Assembly: GCA_905250125.1 (NCBI GenBank)
Contig: CAJNOL010000053.1
Location: forward strand, 62,749-126,748
From: Rotaria sordida
Lineage: Eukaryota > Rotifera > Eurotatoria > Philodinida > Philodinidae
Direction: 5' to 3'
DNA length: 64,000 bases
Shown here: in pieces, positions 39,240-50,777 of the stretch
Numbering within the stretch: position 1 is the first letter of the stretch
How the letters are laid out: each line of letters starts with the position of its first letter
Program-made: the position numbers and the translations under genes
Notes under the pieces: generated by a model
The model's database searches: none
What the model was told of the DNA's origin: nothing
The model's input: the letters and a program-made list of their open reading frames with translations, nothing else

Positions 39240-39655
39240 AACATATAATGCAAAATGTAATGGAACAAATGTCAAATCCTATTTCTCTGCAATAAAAAAG
39301 ATGCTGAAAGAAAAATTTATTTATTCGAAGATAGAGAATTTTTTTTTTCTTTCAAACCATATATATAACTTATTTTAATCATAGATTTATAAATGAAATG
39401 TCGTAACAGAAAAGAGAAACGTTCTCAAAATGGATCTGCACTTTTTATATAATGTAGAATAACGATATAGAAAATATTAACCTCATACTACTCTTTTCTG
39501 TTACGATATTTCATTTATGAACGTATGATAAAAATAAGTTATATATGATTCAAAAAAAGAACAAAATTCTCTATCTTCTGACAAATAAAGTTTTTCTTTC
39601 AACATCTTTCTATTGAAGAGAAATAGGATTCGACGACATTTGTTTTATTATATGT
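39240..39655. repeat. Palindromic element, about 0.42 kb
   Basis: Inverted arms: ACAAATGTCAAATCCTATTT near 39265 matches the complement of AAATAGGATTCGACGACATT near 39621. ATTTATAAATGAAATGTCGT near 39387 pairs with the complement of the segment near 39500, and CTTTTCTGTTACG (about 39493) inverts CGTAACAGAAAAG (about 39403). The unpaired centre is about 39420-39485. No coding potential; MITE-like, with no defined target duplication. Confidence 0.75.
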
Positions 39656-40060
39656 TTTTTTTTTCATTTAATCAAATCGATTTGTTCTTTTAATCATATA
39701 TTCTTGTTGACAAACATTCAAGAAAAATTTCATAAATATTGTTCAATTTTATTTTTTTCACTTTTAAAAACAATTTATTAGGATTTTAAAAAAATTGTCT
39801 GTTATCAAATGCTAAATATAAACATAGAAAAAGAACTAAATAAATTTTACTCAATAAAATACAAATTTAAAAACTAGTTTAGAATTTTGTCTCATGATTT
39901 CTATTTCTAGTTTGTTGAATCTCTATATTAATGTATATTCGATGTATTTCTTTATGTAATTAGAAATAAACTACACTAATATTTTTCTTTCTATTCCTTT
40001 TTTTTTTGTGTTGAGATATTGATCAAATATATTTTAATAAAAAATTGGATTGATGTTGAA

Positions 40061-43000
40061 TTAACAGACAATTTCACATAAACTTGTTGCATCCTAAAAT
40101 CAAAAGATAATTAGTTTTTATTCAAACTATTTATATTGATTATACTTTGCATTGACAAACAAGACATTTATGAACATGCCATTTAGTACCATTTTTATGT
40201 AATTTTCTTGTATTTTGATCATAACAATGTGTACCAGTTGTTAAACGTTTATCAAAAGTTGCAAACTAATTAAAATAAAAAGAAAAATATAAGAAATTAC
40301 TTAATAAATTATTCTAACCTTTTTTAAGACATCGTCAACTTGTTGACGAAGTTTTTCTAATTCTAATTGATCATCTTTTGTTATTATTTCATCTTCTATA
40401 ACTTCTTGTTCTACAATTTCTCTTTTTTGTCGTGTATTAGTACTAGTTCTAGATGGTTCATAATTAGGAAATGGATCATATGAAAGTATAGCTGGAATAT
40501 TACAAACTAAGAAAAAAAGAATATTTATTTATTTAATTATTTATTTCAAAAAAAAAACAAAACATGTTAAAACAAATTTTCTTACCTGCATTAGATCCAG
40601 CCATATTTTGATTACAACATCCACGCCATGGTTCAAGATCAATATCTTCTATATGTGAACATGATACATAATCACGTGGATAGATTGCATTTAAAAATAC
40701 ATTTTTTGGTATACGTTCAATATGATCTCCATTTTCACAAATTACTTTAGCTAATGAAGTTTTTTCTAATGAATTTATTTGTTGACGTGTAAATATTCCA
40801 GATTTTTCATACCAATATCTACAATATATAAAATTCATTTATTTTTATAATTTTAATCATTAAAATAAATTCTTACCTATCACCATCTCTAAGTGCTTTA
40901 AATTGTTTAAGAATTAAACAACGAAAAGTTGGTCCAACTTTTGCACCAGGTAAATTATCTTCAAGTATTCCACCAACCCATACATCAATATTATCAACAT
41001 GTTTATAAACATCACGTAATGTATTACGTGTTTGTTCATCACTTATATCATAACGTAAATCATCAAAATCATTAATATCATTTGATGTTAAATTACAAAA
41101 TTTTCTCCATGCCGTATATGATTGTAAACCATGATCACGACTACGTTGAATATTAGCTGCAGCTAAATCAAGTGATATAGCACGTGTAACATGAAATAAA
41201 CGTTCAGTTAATTCAACATTAAGAATTTGTTGTGGTAATTTTATTTTAGCAGGTACACCAAACATTCCACGTAATAATGGATCAATACCACCTTGTTCTT
41301 TAACACGCCATGGAGAAAAAAATGCATCACGAAGAAGAAGATTTCCTTCAGGAATTGGTTCAAGACTTGAATTTAAACGATAAAATACAGGATTAATTAA
41401 ACTATGACCAAAACTTTTTAGAAAAAAAACAAAAAACAAAATTATTTTATTTAAATTTTATTTTTTTTTATAATATACCGAAATGCAGCCGTAGCAAAAA
41501 CATTTGAAATTGTTGGATTAACATTTCGATTATAACCTTTATATGATCCAAGCATATTCATACCTTCATCACCAATAATAAATGGTAACCAATGTTTATA
41601 TGTTATAATTTGTAATTGTGCTTCAATAATTTTTCGTGTTTCTTGATAAACTTGTTCATCCGTCCAATTTGAATTCAGTAAACTAAGTTTTTTAGCAAAA
41701 CGATTATGTTGTCGTACCCAAATTGTATGTACTGCAATTAATGCAACTTGTTCATTGACTCGATGATCTTTTTTTTTTTTGTATATGATGAAAAAGTAAA
41801 TAAATACAATAATTTTATTTTTTTAATTTTTAAATACCTCCTGCAAGAAAACAACCAATTTGTGATGCTTGTCGATCACGTTGACAATCAACAGGTGTAT
41901 CAGTACTGAATGGAAGTAATCCTTTTGGATATTGAGATGTACTTTAAGAGAAAGAATAAATAATATATATATATTAAATAATTTATTTTCTTGTTTTTTA
42001 AAATACCTATGAACTCTAAGAAGACCTTTTCCTGAACTACGTTCTCGTAAATCCCAAGCATCTTGTACAGTTGAACCATAAACATTTGATGCATCAAAAA
42101 ATGATGTTAAAGAATTAATTTGTTCACGACGATATGGTAAATGAAGAAATGATGTTTCACCACTTAAACATATAGCAGCTGAACGTACAAATTCAAGACA
42201 TGAACCACGTTCTTGACGTAAATGATCATCATCAGGAACACGTATAGGATAACATGGAGGTTCATATGAACATGATGATAAACAACGAAGACTATCAGAA
42301 AAACGTGTATTACTTGTTGCTTGTACTGTTAATGACATATCATGATCTATTATTTAGATTTATTAAATTAGATCATTAAAAAAATTTTCATAAAATCTTT
42401 TTTTTTTGTCTCTACCTTGAAATTGTCCCCATTGCATAAGCATATGAGAAAAAGCAGGATCAGGTGTAATAGTTTTCGTTGCTATTAATCTTGATGATAC
42501 TTCACGTGCTGATGGTAATTTATAACCATTATATAATTTACTATCATTCCAACCACGTGGTGTATTAAAACCATTTTCATATTGTGCATGTAACCAACGT
42601 GTTAAAGCTGTTAATGAAGCACCCCAAAATGGATTTTTAAAATTATTACATGTTCCATCAGCTGTACGATATGCCAGACATTTTTCATTACAATGAGAAT
42701 TTAATTGATGTACAACACAACCAGCTACAAGTGCAAGACGTTCTAATTGACGAGCTGTAAGATAATGATCAGGTCGAAAATCTTAAAATAGGAAATTTTA
42801 CTTTTTTTTTTCTTTTCTTTGAAATTTAATTACCTAATGGTCGTACTTCACTTTTTGAATATTCACTTGCAAATGTTATATTATCAACATAACGATGAAC
42901 AAGATCAAGTGATCGTTCAAAAATATCTTCAGTTTTAGCTAATGTTAATTGTAATGGTTTAGGAAATTTCATTAATGACATTAAATCTCCTGGTGTTCGT

Positions 43001-44401
43001 GGTCGACGACGATCTTGTAAATGTCGAATAGTTTCTGCAACAGCACGATTAACTTCTACTGATGCTTGTTGTACAAGACGATCAATAAGTTCATCAGTTA
43101 TTTGATTATCATCTAAATAATAATAATAATAATAATAATAATATATTCATTTTACATATATTTAATTTTAAACTTACTAACAACAGATACCCAAAATGAA
43201 TGTATTTCTCTTCCAGCATAATTCGATGCTTGACATGTATAATAACCTGATTGATTAGCAGTAACATGTGGAAGTAAAAGTGATCCATCGTCTTTTAATA
43301 TATATTGAATACTATAATGAATAGGAAAACTATCTCGAAACCATTCTATTTTTGGTTGTGGATCTCCAGTTGCTGTACATTCAAGTTCAACTGATGCACT
43401 ATCATATGTTGTTAAATTTGACATACGTCGAGAAAATAATGGTGGTACTATAAAAATAAAAATTAATCAAAAACAAAAAAAAAAAGATAAATATTTACTT
43501 GGTTCTTGTACACGAACATCAGTTGCTGCTGATATACGTCGAAGAGAATTTTCTGCATTACAAGTGTAAAGACCTGCATCATCATTTCGTAATTGATTAA
43601 TACGTAAAATTTGATTATTATCAAGTAAATGCATACGATGTGATGATCGAATATTTATATCTAATTTCATAATAGATTTTAGAATTTCTGTAAATATATA
43701 TATATATATATATGTAAATACATACGAGATTTATGCCATGTAATTGTAGGTTTAGGATTTCCACGAACTCGACAATGTAATTCAATAGATAAATTTTTTA
43801 AACCAACACGATATGTATCCGGTAATGGAACGAAACGAGGAGCATCTTTATCAACAAAAAATTTAAATTGAAAACAAAAAATAAATTATCTTTTATCTTA
43901 CAAAGTACAGTTAAATTTGCTGATGCTGTTTTCATTTCCAATGCATTACGTATTGTACAATCATATATTGCTTCATCATTTTCATCAATATTTAAAATTT
44001 GAAGATATTGATTAGTTATCATATGTTTTGAACCAGTACCTAGTGGTACATCATTCTATAAAAATAAAACAATTTCTATTTATTAATTTTTAATATTATA
44101 AATATAATTATATACTTTAAACCATGTAATTGGACTTGATGATGAACTACAATAAAAAATTGCACTACTACCAATAGCAACCTGTGTTGATTGTGGTCGA
44201 CGAGTGAAAACAAGTGGTTCTACAATCATTATACACCCAGTCGAAAATAGAAATCGAAAAAACCTATTAATTACCTGTTTGTATTTGTTGTTGTTGTTGT
44301 TCTTGTGCATCATAATCACTATAGTCATCTGAGGATAACTGAGATTTTACATTGATAATAATACTTAGATAGATAATCAAATAAAAATATTTCGAATACA
44401 T
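40061..44401 (-). CDS. PXDN: Peroxidasin-type secreted peroxidase (3 Ig - haem peroxidase - VWC), no LRR
   Basis: The start at 44401 gives a signal peptide (YFYLIIYLSIIINVKSQ). The first intron is 44274-44220. Three Ig domains follow (about 44219-43900, 43850-43495, 43450-43160). Then comes an animal haem peroxidase domain with WGQFQDHD (distal His), FATAAFRFGHSLINP (proximal His), SRDHG and GGIDPLLRG. After an RQKR site and a coiled-coil-like helix, a short VWC module completes with CLVCQCK joined to DATSLCEIVC; the last exon is 40093-40061. Peroxidasins use peroxide and bromide to form sulfilimine bonds in collagen IV. The catalytic features are intact. Typical peroxidasins begin with leucine-rich repeats and have four Ig domains; here the signal peptide runs through an acidic, Gln-rich linker directly into Ig. 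Whether it is the main peroxidasin or a paralogue cannot be seen. Confidence 0.88.
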
Positions 44402-45073
44402 ATTTCTTGTTCTCTTCAAGCAAGAAAAAAACAAACTTAACAAAAAAAAATTATTATTATTATTATTATTATAAGCTACAAACTATAGCTTAGATTATAG
44501 TATGACAGTTTGTATTAGAGAAATATATGAGTACAAAAACAGCAAATACCCTCATTATTATATCTTTCTATTTCTGTTTCTTGTGGCTTTCTTCTGTTTT
44601 ATCAGTAATAAATAAGCTAAGGTTGGATAACTGAGCACATATATCCATTTTCTTTTCGGCAGAAAAAAAAAAGGAGAAGACCGATAATTGATGTTGGTAT
44701 CAAAGATCGAATAGTTGATGGAAATATCTTGCGAGTGGTAATAGATTTAGCTAATAACCATAGGCATATTATCTTTTTCTTACATATAACAGATGATTGA
44801 TAATGTATACAGTAAGATTGAATATATAGAACTTTCTTGTATGACGAAGCAAAAAAAAAAACCATGTAAAGAAAGAATAATAAATAATGATGAATATAAA
44901 ATTTTCAAAATCCAAGCATGGATATCATTGATTCTTGAATTATATTTGATATCATCTTCAATCATTTATTTAAGAATAGACCAAAAAAAAAAATATGTGT
45001 ATACAATCTCTGAGGAAAAAAAAGTCTATGTATATATCTGACATGAAAAATCTAATTCTTTTTTTTTTTTTAT
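44402..45073. other. Intergenic region between RFC4 and the peroxidasin-type gene
   Basis: This 0.67-kb gap separates two minus-strand genes. It should hold the RFC4 3' UTR and the promoter of the peroxidase gene. A run of TTATTA repeats lies near 44450-44472. No coding frame is credible. Confidence 0.5.
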
Positions 45074-46825
45074 TTATGAATGACATAATTGATGCATCAC
45101 CGTACAAAGAAAATTCATCATTTGTAAATATTCATCAGCTCCATCAAGTAAACATCCATCAACAATCTAATAAAAACAAAAAAAAAAAGAAATATTTAAA
45201 TTTCTATTTATTAATTTTATCTTACAGCTGCTTTTTCAAAAATAATTGCTTTTTGTTCATTACCTAATGCCATTTGTCCCAAAATATAATCATGTAATTG
45301 TAATAATAATTGATGAGCTGCATAACCTTCTAATAATACATTCTAATAATAAAACAAAAACGATATTCTCAAAAACAAAACATTAAAGAATTATTATTAC
45401 TTTAACAGTTGTTGCTAATTTTTCATACGAACCAGAATGACATACTTGATAAAGACTTTCAATAACACTTTCCGAAATAATCTATATATATATATATACA
45501 TAAAAATGAATCTTTTATCTTATGTTTTTAATATATATTGAATTACATACACCCGTTATTTCATGTACATCAGCTACAGTTATTAACTTATTTGTACGAA
45601 AACGAGCAACACTTTGTAAAAATGTTACTGCTTTACGCATATCACCATCAGTACATTTACCTAATTCAGTTATTGCCTAATATTAAAAAAAAAAAGTCGC
45701 TTTTAAATTTAAATATATTAAATTATAAAAACAAAAGCAAAAACCTCTGGTTCATATTGAACATTTTCTTTATTACATATAGCTTGTAAACGTTCTTCAA
45801 TAATATTATCTTTTAATGGTTTAAAACGAAATTTTGCACAACGACTTGTTATTGGATCGATTATTCTTTAAGAGATATTATTAATTCATCATTAATAAAT
45901 ATATATAAAAGTATATTTACCGACTAATATAATTACAAATTAAACAAAATCTTGTTGTTTTAGATTCACGTTCCATTGTTCGACGAAGAGCTGCCTAAAA
46001 CAAAATTATTAAATAATAAAAAAAAATTATGTTTTTTTTTTTTTTGTTTTTTACTTGAGCTGCTTTCGTCATTGAATCACATTCATCAAGGATAATTAAT
46101 TTAAATGGTGGACAATACATACCACTAGAATTTTTTTAGATTATTATAAATAAACTTTTTCTGTTTTTTTTTTTTTATAATTTATTCAATCTTTTCTTAC
46201 TCCGAACGTGTTGTAATAACCGAAAATTGTGCAAATTTTTTAACTTTTTCACGTATAACATTAATACCACGTTCATCGGATGAATTCAATTCCATAACTC
46301 GATCACGAAATAATTGAGGTCTAATATAATGAATTAAAAAACAAAAAGATTTTACTAAATCTCTTTCATTAATCAAAAAAAAAAAAAGCCAAAACTATTT
46401 ACCCAAAAAGTTCATGAGCAGCAGCTAGAATAGTACTCGTTTTTCCAGTACCTGGTGGTCCATAAAATAATAAATTAGGAAACTAAATCAAAAAATTTAT
46501 TTTTTAAAAAGTCTATTCTTTCTTCTATTTAACTTACATCACTACCAGCTAAACATTTTGTTAATACTGCAACAACTTCATCTTGATAAGCAACATCACT
46601 AACTTTCTTTGGTCGACTTAATTATAGAAAAATATACATGTTACTTCTAAATCAATAAAAAATAAAATAAATTTTTTACTATTTTTCAACCCATGGAATA
46701 AGTCGATTATTTTTCGATTTATCTTCTTTATCTGTTTCTTTATCAGTTGTTGTTGTTGTAGGAGGAGGATTTTTTGTAAACATTGTTGGTACTGTTGTTT
46801 TTTTAACAGTTGATTTTTTTGACAT
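45074..46825 (-). CDS. RFC4: Replication factor C subunit 4
   Basis: AAA+ clamp-loader subunit that, within the RFC complex, loads the PCNA clamp onto primed DNA. Spliced exons give a basic Thr-rich N-terminus, [19 protein letters not shown], Walker A in [13 protein letters not shown], Walker B in [10 protein letters not shown], sensor 1 in [11 protein letters not shown], and the SRC arginine-finger motif in [14 protein letters not shown]. The collar domain runs to [15 protein letters not shown] with a stop at 45074-45076. PWVEKYRPK, the [13 protein letters not shown] block and the C-terminal DGADEYLQ fit RFC4 rather than RFC2, RFC3 or RFC5. Walker B reads DECD instead of DEAD; the acidic residues are kept. 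There are about ten exons with short introns. It is the last gene of a tight three-gene cluster, its ATG 147 bp after the SRA1 stop. Confidence 0.93.
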
Positions 46826-46859
46826 TTTTAAAGAACCAAAAAAAAAAGAAAAAATTTAT

Positions 46860-46861
46860 CT
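46860..46861 (-). promoter_or_regulatory. 3' splice acceptor in the SRA1-RFC4 gap, possible trans-splice site
   Basis: TTTTTATTTTTCAG on the minus strand ends at 46860, 34 bases before the RFC4 start codon. The SRA1 poly(A) signal (AATAAA at 46897-46892, minus) is only about 31 bases upstream. There is almost no room for a separate promoter and 5' exon, so this acceptor may receive a spliced leader. Confidence 0.45.
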
Positions 46862-46972
46862 GAAAAATAAAAACCAAATTAAAAGAAAAGTTTTATTTAA
46901 AATGAGAAGAGAATAAATAACAAAAAAAAGCAACAACAACAACAACAATGATAAAAATAAATAAAATAAAAT

Positions 46973-47723
46973 TTAATTAGATAATTTTTGTAATTCTTGT
47001 ATTAATCGTTTAATACCAACAATAAAACGAATAACCTGAAAGAGAACAAAAAAAAAATAAAAATATTAAATATAATTTTCTAAAATAAAAATCTTACTTC
47101 TGAACCTGCATTTCGAACTAATATAATATGTATATCAAATGCTTGTTGTATATGATCAGAATCAAGTTCATGAAATATATTTGATAATATTTGTTTTGTA
47201 TTTAATGATAATTTTTCTTGACACCATTCATCATACATAACTTGAAATTTTTTATTAATATCTTCAAGAATTTTTTTCTAGAACAAAACAAAAAAAAAAA
47301 AAAACTTTCTTTAAAATCTTTTATATTTTCTAATTGATATTATACTTCAATATTTGATGAATCTTCTAATTTTTTAAGTTGTTTTTTAAATATTTCATTT
47401 ATTTCTTCAATAGTTAATAGATTATCTTTTGTTGAAGTATCATTATCTAATAAACTAGATGTAGATATTATTGATGATGGAGAACAAACTGGTGGTGTTG
47501 TTAAACTATTCGAAGCTAAAATAAATATATGTAAAGAAAAAAAAACAAAAGAAATGTAATTATCTTAATTCATACAATTATTTGTTGATGTTAGATCTTG
47601 ATTAGTATATGGAACACGTTTATTAAGTAAAATACGTTTTGTTGACATATTTTCTGATAAACTAAGATTAGCTGGTGGATCATTCCAACCATCAATAGTA
47701 GATGATTTATTTGATGAATTCAT
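46973..47723 (-). CDS. SRA1: SRA1 domain protein (steroid receptor RNA activator protein)
   Basis: The N-terminal exon encodes DGWNDPPANLS and then LLNKRVPY, matching the GWNDPP and LLTKRV motifs near the start of vertebrate SRA1. After a Ser/Thr-rich linker the C-terminal helical bundle follows (LEDINKKFQVMYDEW, KLSLNTKQILSNIF, GIKRLIQELQKLSN), like the SRA1/Sec31-fold domain. Four exons; the first ends at 47576 and the last stops at 46973-46975. SRA1 is known in vertebrates as both a coding and a non-coding RNA that coactivates nuclear receptors; the protein binds the spliceosome or RNA. Its ATG directly follows a perfect pyrimidine tract and CAG, so the start sits at a splice acceptor. It is the middle gene of the cluster. 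Confidence 0.85.
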
Positions 47724-47773
47724 CTGAAGAAGAAAAAAAAAATCCAAAATGATTTTAGACTAAGTTATTTATT
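47724..47773 (-). promoter_or_regulatory. Poly(A) signal followed by acceptor abutting the SRA1 start
   Basis: On the minus strand AATAAA (47773-47768) is followed 43 bases later by TTTCTTCTTCAG (AG at 47725-47724), immediately followed by the SRA1 ATG. This is the order expected between genes of a trans-spliced operon. A cis-spliced 5' UTR exon further upstream is the alternative. Confidence 0.45.
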
Positions 47774-47898
47774 TTCAAAGACGAATGAAAAAAACTACTA
47801 GTTAGAGTTGTTATACAAGGAAACATCAAGGACATAAGGAAAAGGAACAAAATGTTCTCTAATTTAGTTTGAATGAAATGGATTTTCAATATATTTAA

Positions 47899-48487
47899 TT
47901 AATCAACGTTGTCTTTGTAAAATAATTTGGCGACTAGAATAAAAAACAACAAGAAATATCGAACTAATAAATCAACAGAAATGAATATTAAACTTACGTT
48001 TAAGACGATCTTTAGCTTTTAAATGATTGTATACAGTTGAAGTTGCTTGATAAAGAACATAAACAACTATAATACCTTGAGCTGCAAGAAGAAGTCTATC
48101 TCGTGGCATCATAATCCAAGTTGGTATAGTTTTATTACGCTAAATAAATAATTATAATCATTAACAAAAAATAATATCAATATATCTATTTACTAAAGCA
48201 TCGATTTGTAAGTGTTGAATACGACGAACACGATTTTCAACATATCGATCAAGTACACCTTTAGTACGTTTTACTTGTGTAACTGTATCAATATCACCTT
48301 TATATGGTGTACGCCAAAGATTAACACCTTCCCATGGAGCAGCATGCGAATCATGACCATGACTATGACTATAATCATAACCACCAGAAACAGCTCCATG
48401 TGATGATGTTGTAGCTACAGTATGAGCATTAGCAATTGAACCTGGACCAGTACCAACTTTAGTTGAAAGAAAACGAAAGAGTGACAT
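47899..48487 (-). CDS. Small mitochondrial-type single-pass membrane protein, His-rich N-terminus (156 aa)
   Basis: Exons 48487-48194, 48139-47998 and 47933-47899 join in frame to 156 residues. The N-terminus (SLFRFLSTKVGTG) looks like a mitochondrial targeting sequence: basic and hydroxylated, with no acidic residues. Residues about 38-50 are His-rich (YSHSHGHDSHAAPWEG). A basic helix (RYVENRVRRIQHLQ) precedes IPTWIMMPRDRLLLAAQG and one membrane segment (LLLAAQGIIVVYVLYQ), then a short polar tail. The order of a proline motif, a short loop and one helix near the C-terminus recalls small respiratory-chain subunits such as COX7A, but I cannot confirm homology. It is the first gene of the cluster with SRA1 and RFC4 and is divergent from the lipase gene. 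Confidence 0.65.
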
Positions 48488-49007
48488 TTTTTATGGTCAA
48501 CTATGTTTTCTTATATTTTGAATCAAAAATCACACGATTGATGATGATTTTTTGATTGTATGATAAGTTAAATATTTTTTTTTTTCGTGCTTCGGTATTT
48601 CCAAAATTCTACAATAGAAAAAAGTTCATATCAATTTTTATTATTTGAAGTCGTATAAATAAAAATATAACTTATGGAATAAAACACTGGAGAAAAAACG
48701 AAAATTTCTCAAGATTTGGACGCATGAGTGATCCCTCGATCTCCCCCGCTTGAGGCACTACTAGGTATATTTATAAAATCTTTAGATTCACAAAGATCTT
48801 AGCATTTCTCTTTAATCTTCTATCCAATCAGTTTTTTTTTCTATTCCTATAAAAGAACAGAACAAATATTACTAGGGAAAAAAAACAACGTGTACACTTC
48901 TAGTACCACAAAAAAAAAAATCTCATATCTACATAATTAGACTACGGTCGACATATATAAATATATATATATTTATATTTGTACAGAATCAAAAAAAAGA
49001 GTATTCG
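48488..49007. other. Divergent promoter region between the mitochondrial-type gene and the lipase gene
   Basis: The two genes are transcribed away from each other across 520 bp, so both promoters should lie here. It contains a rare GC-richer patch (GATCTCCCCCGCTTGAGGC near 48739) and TATA-like AT repeats near 48954-48978, about 30-50 bp before the lipase ATG. No coding frame. Confidence 0.5.
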
Positions 49008-50315
49008 ATGGTACGACCATTTTTACTATTCATATATTTGGTAAAAATTTTTATTCTAATACAAAAACTCAATGGAACAACTGAATATGATACATATTTT
49101 CATGTATTTTCAAAACAAAATATCGATAAACCAATATCAATCATATGGACAGATAAAACAAAATGGTTAAAAATAAAATCATTTCAAAATTGTTCAATTA
49201 AATTAATTGCACATGGTTATGCTGAACGATGGAATATGGATTGGCGATGGGATTGGGTTAATGATATGAAAAATGAATTTTTAAATAATAAAACAAAAGA
49301 AAATATTTGTGTTATTGCTATTGATTGGGAAAAAGGTGCACGAGAAATTAATTTTATTACAGCTGTTGCTAATGCTGATATAGCTGGAGAACATTTAGCA
49401 GAATTTATACAAAATAATTATATTAATCCTAAACGTTTACATTGTATTGGATTTAGGTAACAAAAAAAAAAAAAAAAAAAAAATCTATCTTCTTCATTTA
49501 GATAATTTTTTTTTTCTTTTAGTCTTGGTGCTCATCTTTGTGGATTTGCTTCTAATAATTATTATATAATAACAAAGAAACAAACTAGATTTGCACATAT
49601 AACCGGTCTTGACCCATCTGGTCCACTTTTACGTAAAGCATCAATTGATAAACGTTTATCTCTTGATGATGCTGATTTTGTTGATTGTATTCATACATCA
49701 TCAACATTTGGTTTACAAGAAAAAAGTGGACATATGGATTTTTTTCCTGATGGTGGAAAAAGTAATGCAAAAGGATGTGAAAAATTTATTGTAATTAAAG
49801 ATAAAGATGAAATAGAAACAAATATTCGTATTAAACGTTTTCTTTTTAATCGAAAACAAAAACAAGAAAGTTCTACTAATGATAATGATCTACCAGAAAA
49901 AAATTTTATTGGAATAATACGTGATCGAATTGGAAGAATACGTTCATTAAAAAAAGTTTTTCTTAATATTCATGCTTATATTGGTTGTAATCATCTTCGA
50001 TCACCACATTATTATATATCATCAATAAATCAATGTAATTTTCGAGCAAAACTCTGTTCAACATGGTTAAATTATCTATCAAAAACCTGTAATGATCCAA
50101 TTGATAATGATTTAACTTATCCACGTATGGGTTTTCATGCTGATAAAAGTGATTCTATTTATCGACGTGGGAATAATAGTTACTATTTAAAAACAACGCC
50201 AAAAAAACCCTATTGTTTACCCTCATCATCATCCTCTACTACTGAAAAAAATCCTAAAACACGAACATCTGTAAGATCGAAATTAAAAAAAAAACTAACA
50301 AAACTTCGCCCTTAA
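49008..50315 (+). CDS. Secreted pancreatic-lipase-family enzyme with enlarged lid
   Basis: Two exons, 49008-49456 and 49523-50315; the intron splits the codon of the nucleophile Ser and the joined protein has 413 residues. A signal peptide is present (FLLFIYLVKIFILIQ). The alpha/beta-hydrolase triad is complete: Ser in GFSLGAHLCGF, Asp in TGLDPSGP, and His in CNHLRS. The oxyanion region KLIAHGYAERW and the HMDFFPDGG block are also typical. The lid loop between the Cys of GCEKF and the Cys of CNHLRS is about 69 residues and very basic; it is 23 in human pancreatic lipase. No PLAT domain follows; the chain ends in a Ser-rich and Lys-rich tail. It should hydrolyse acylglycerols or phospholipids outside the cell. 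Substrate cannot be read from sequence. Confidence 0.88.
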
Positions 50316-50777
50316 AAAAATTGACTAAGACAAAATAAAACAAAACAAAATAAATGCATGTATGTGTGTGTGTAGGTTTTTTTTTTTTCTTCTTAAATAT
50401 TACACAAAATAAAACTGTTCGTTATCAATACATATTAATCAAAAAGAAAAAAAAAAAAAAAACGACAACACACGTACAAATAAGGAAGAAGAAAAAAATA
50501 AATAAATAAAAATCCACAATAATAATGCATTGAACGAAAAAAAAAAAAAACTGGATGTAATAATTCATTGATTATATTAGTCAAAGAAACGAAAAAAAAC
50601 AAAATTTATCTTTAAATTGCACATTTACAATATGAATGTGATGAGCAAAAAGATATTGTTCACAAGAAAGAAAATATATATATATATACTGAAGACGAAC
50701 AACAGTAAAAAAAAAAACATTAAATTAAATGGAATTTTATATATATATATATTTATTTATAGAATAAATCATTTCAT
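50316..50777. other. Convergent intergenic region between the lipase and LC3 genes
   Basis: The 462-bp interval holds the 3' UTRs of two converging genes. It is extremely A-rich, with several A runs and a TG repeat near 50360. No gene is credible. Confidence 0.5.

Larger units (their letters stand above)
35271..40060. other. Intergenic region with hairpins and one palindromic element
   Basis: No credible coding frame in 4.8 kb. It holds two short perfect hairpins near 36.05 and 36.24 kb and the inverted repeat at 39240-39655. A stretch at about 37740-38620 has many copies, in both orientations, of a degenerate GTAAGATCTT-like word. Both flanking genes end here, so it should also hold two 3' UTRs. 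Confidence 0.5.

Noticed and set aside
39064..39378. 104-codon frame overlapping the 39.2-kb palindrome
   Set aside because: Low-complexity Phe/Lys/Asn content, and half of it is one arm of the inverted repeat.
44793..45041. 82-codon plus-strand frame opposite the RFC4 3' end
   Set aside because: Lys/Ile/Tyr-rich shadow without any motif; the minus strand at 45074-45170 is the real last RFC4 exon.
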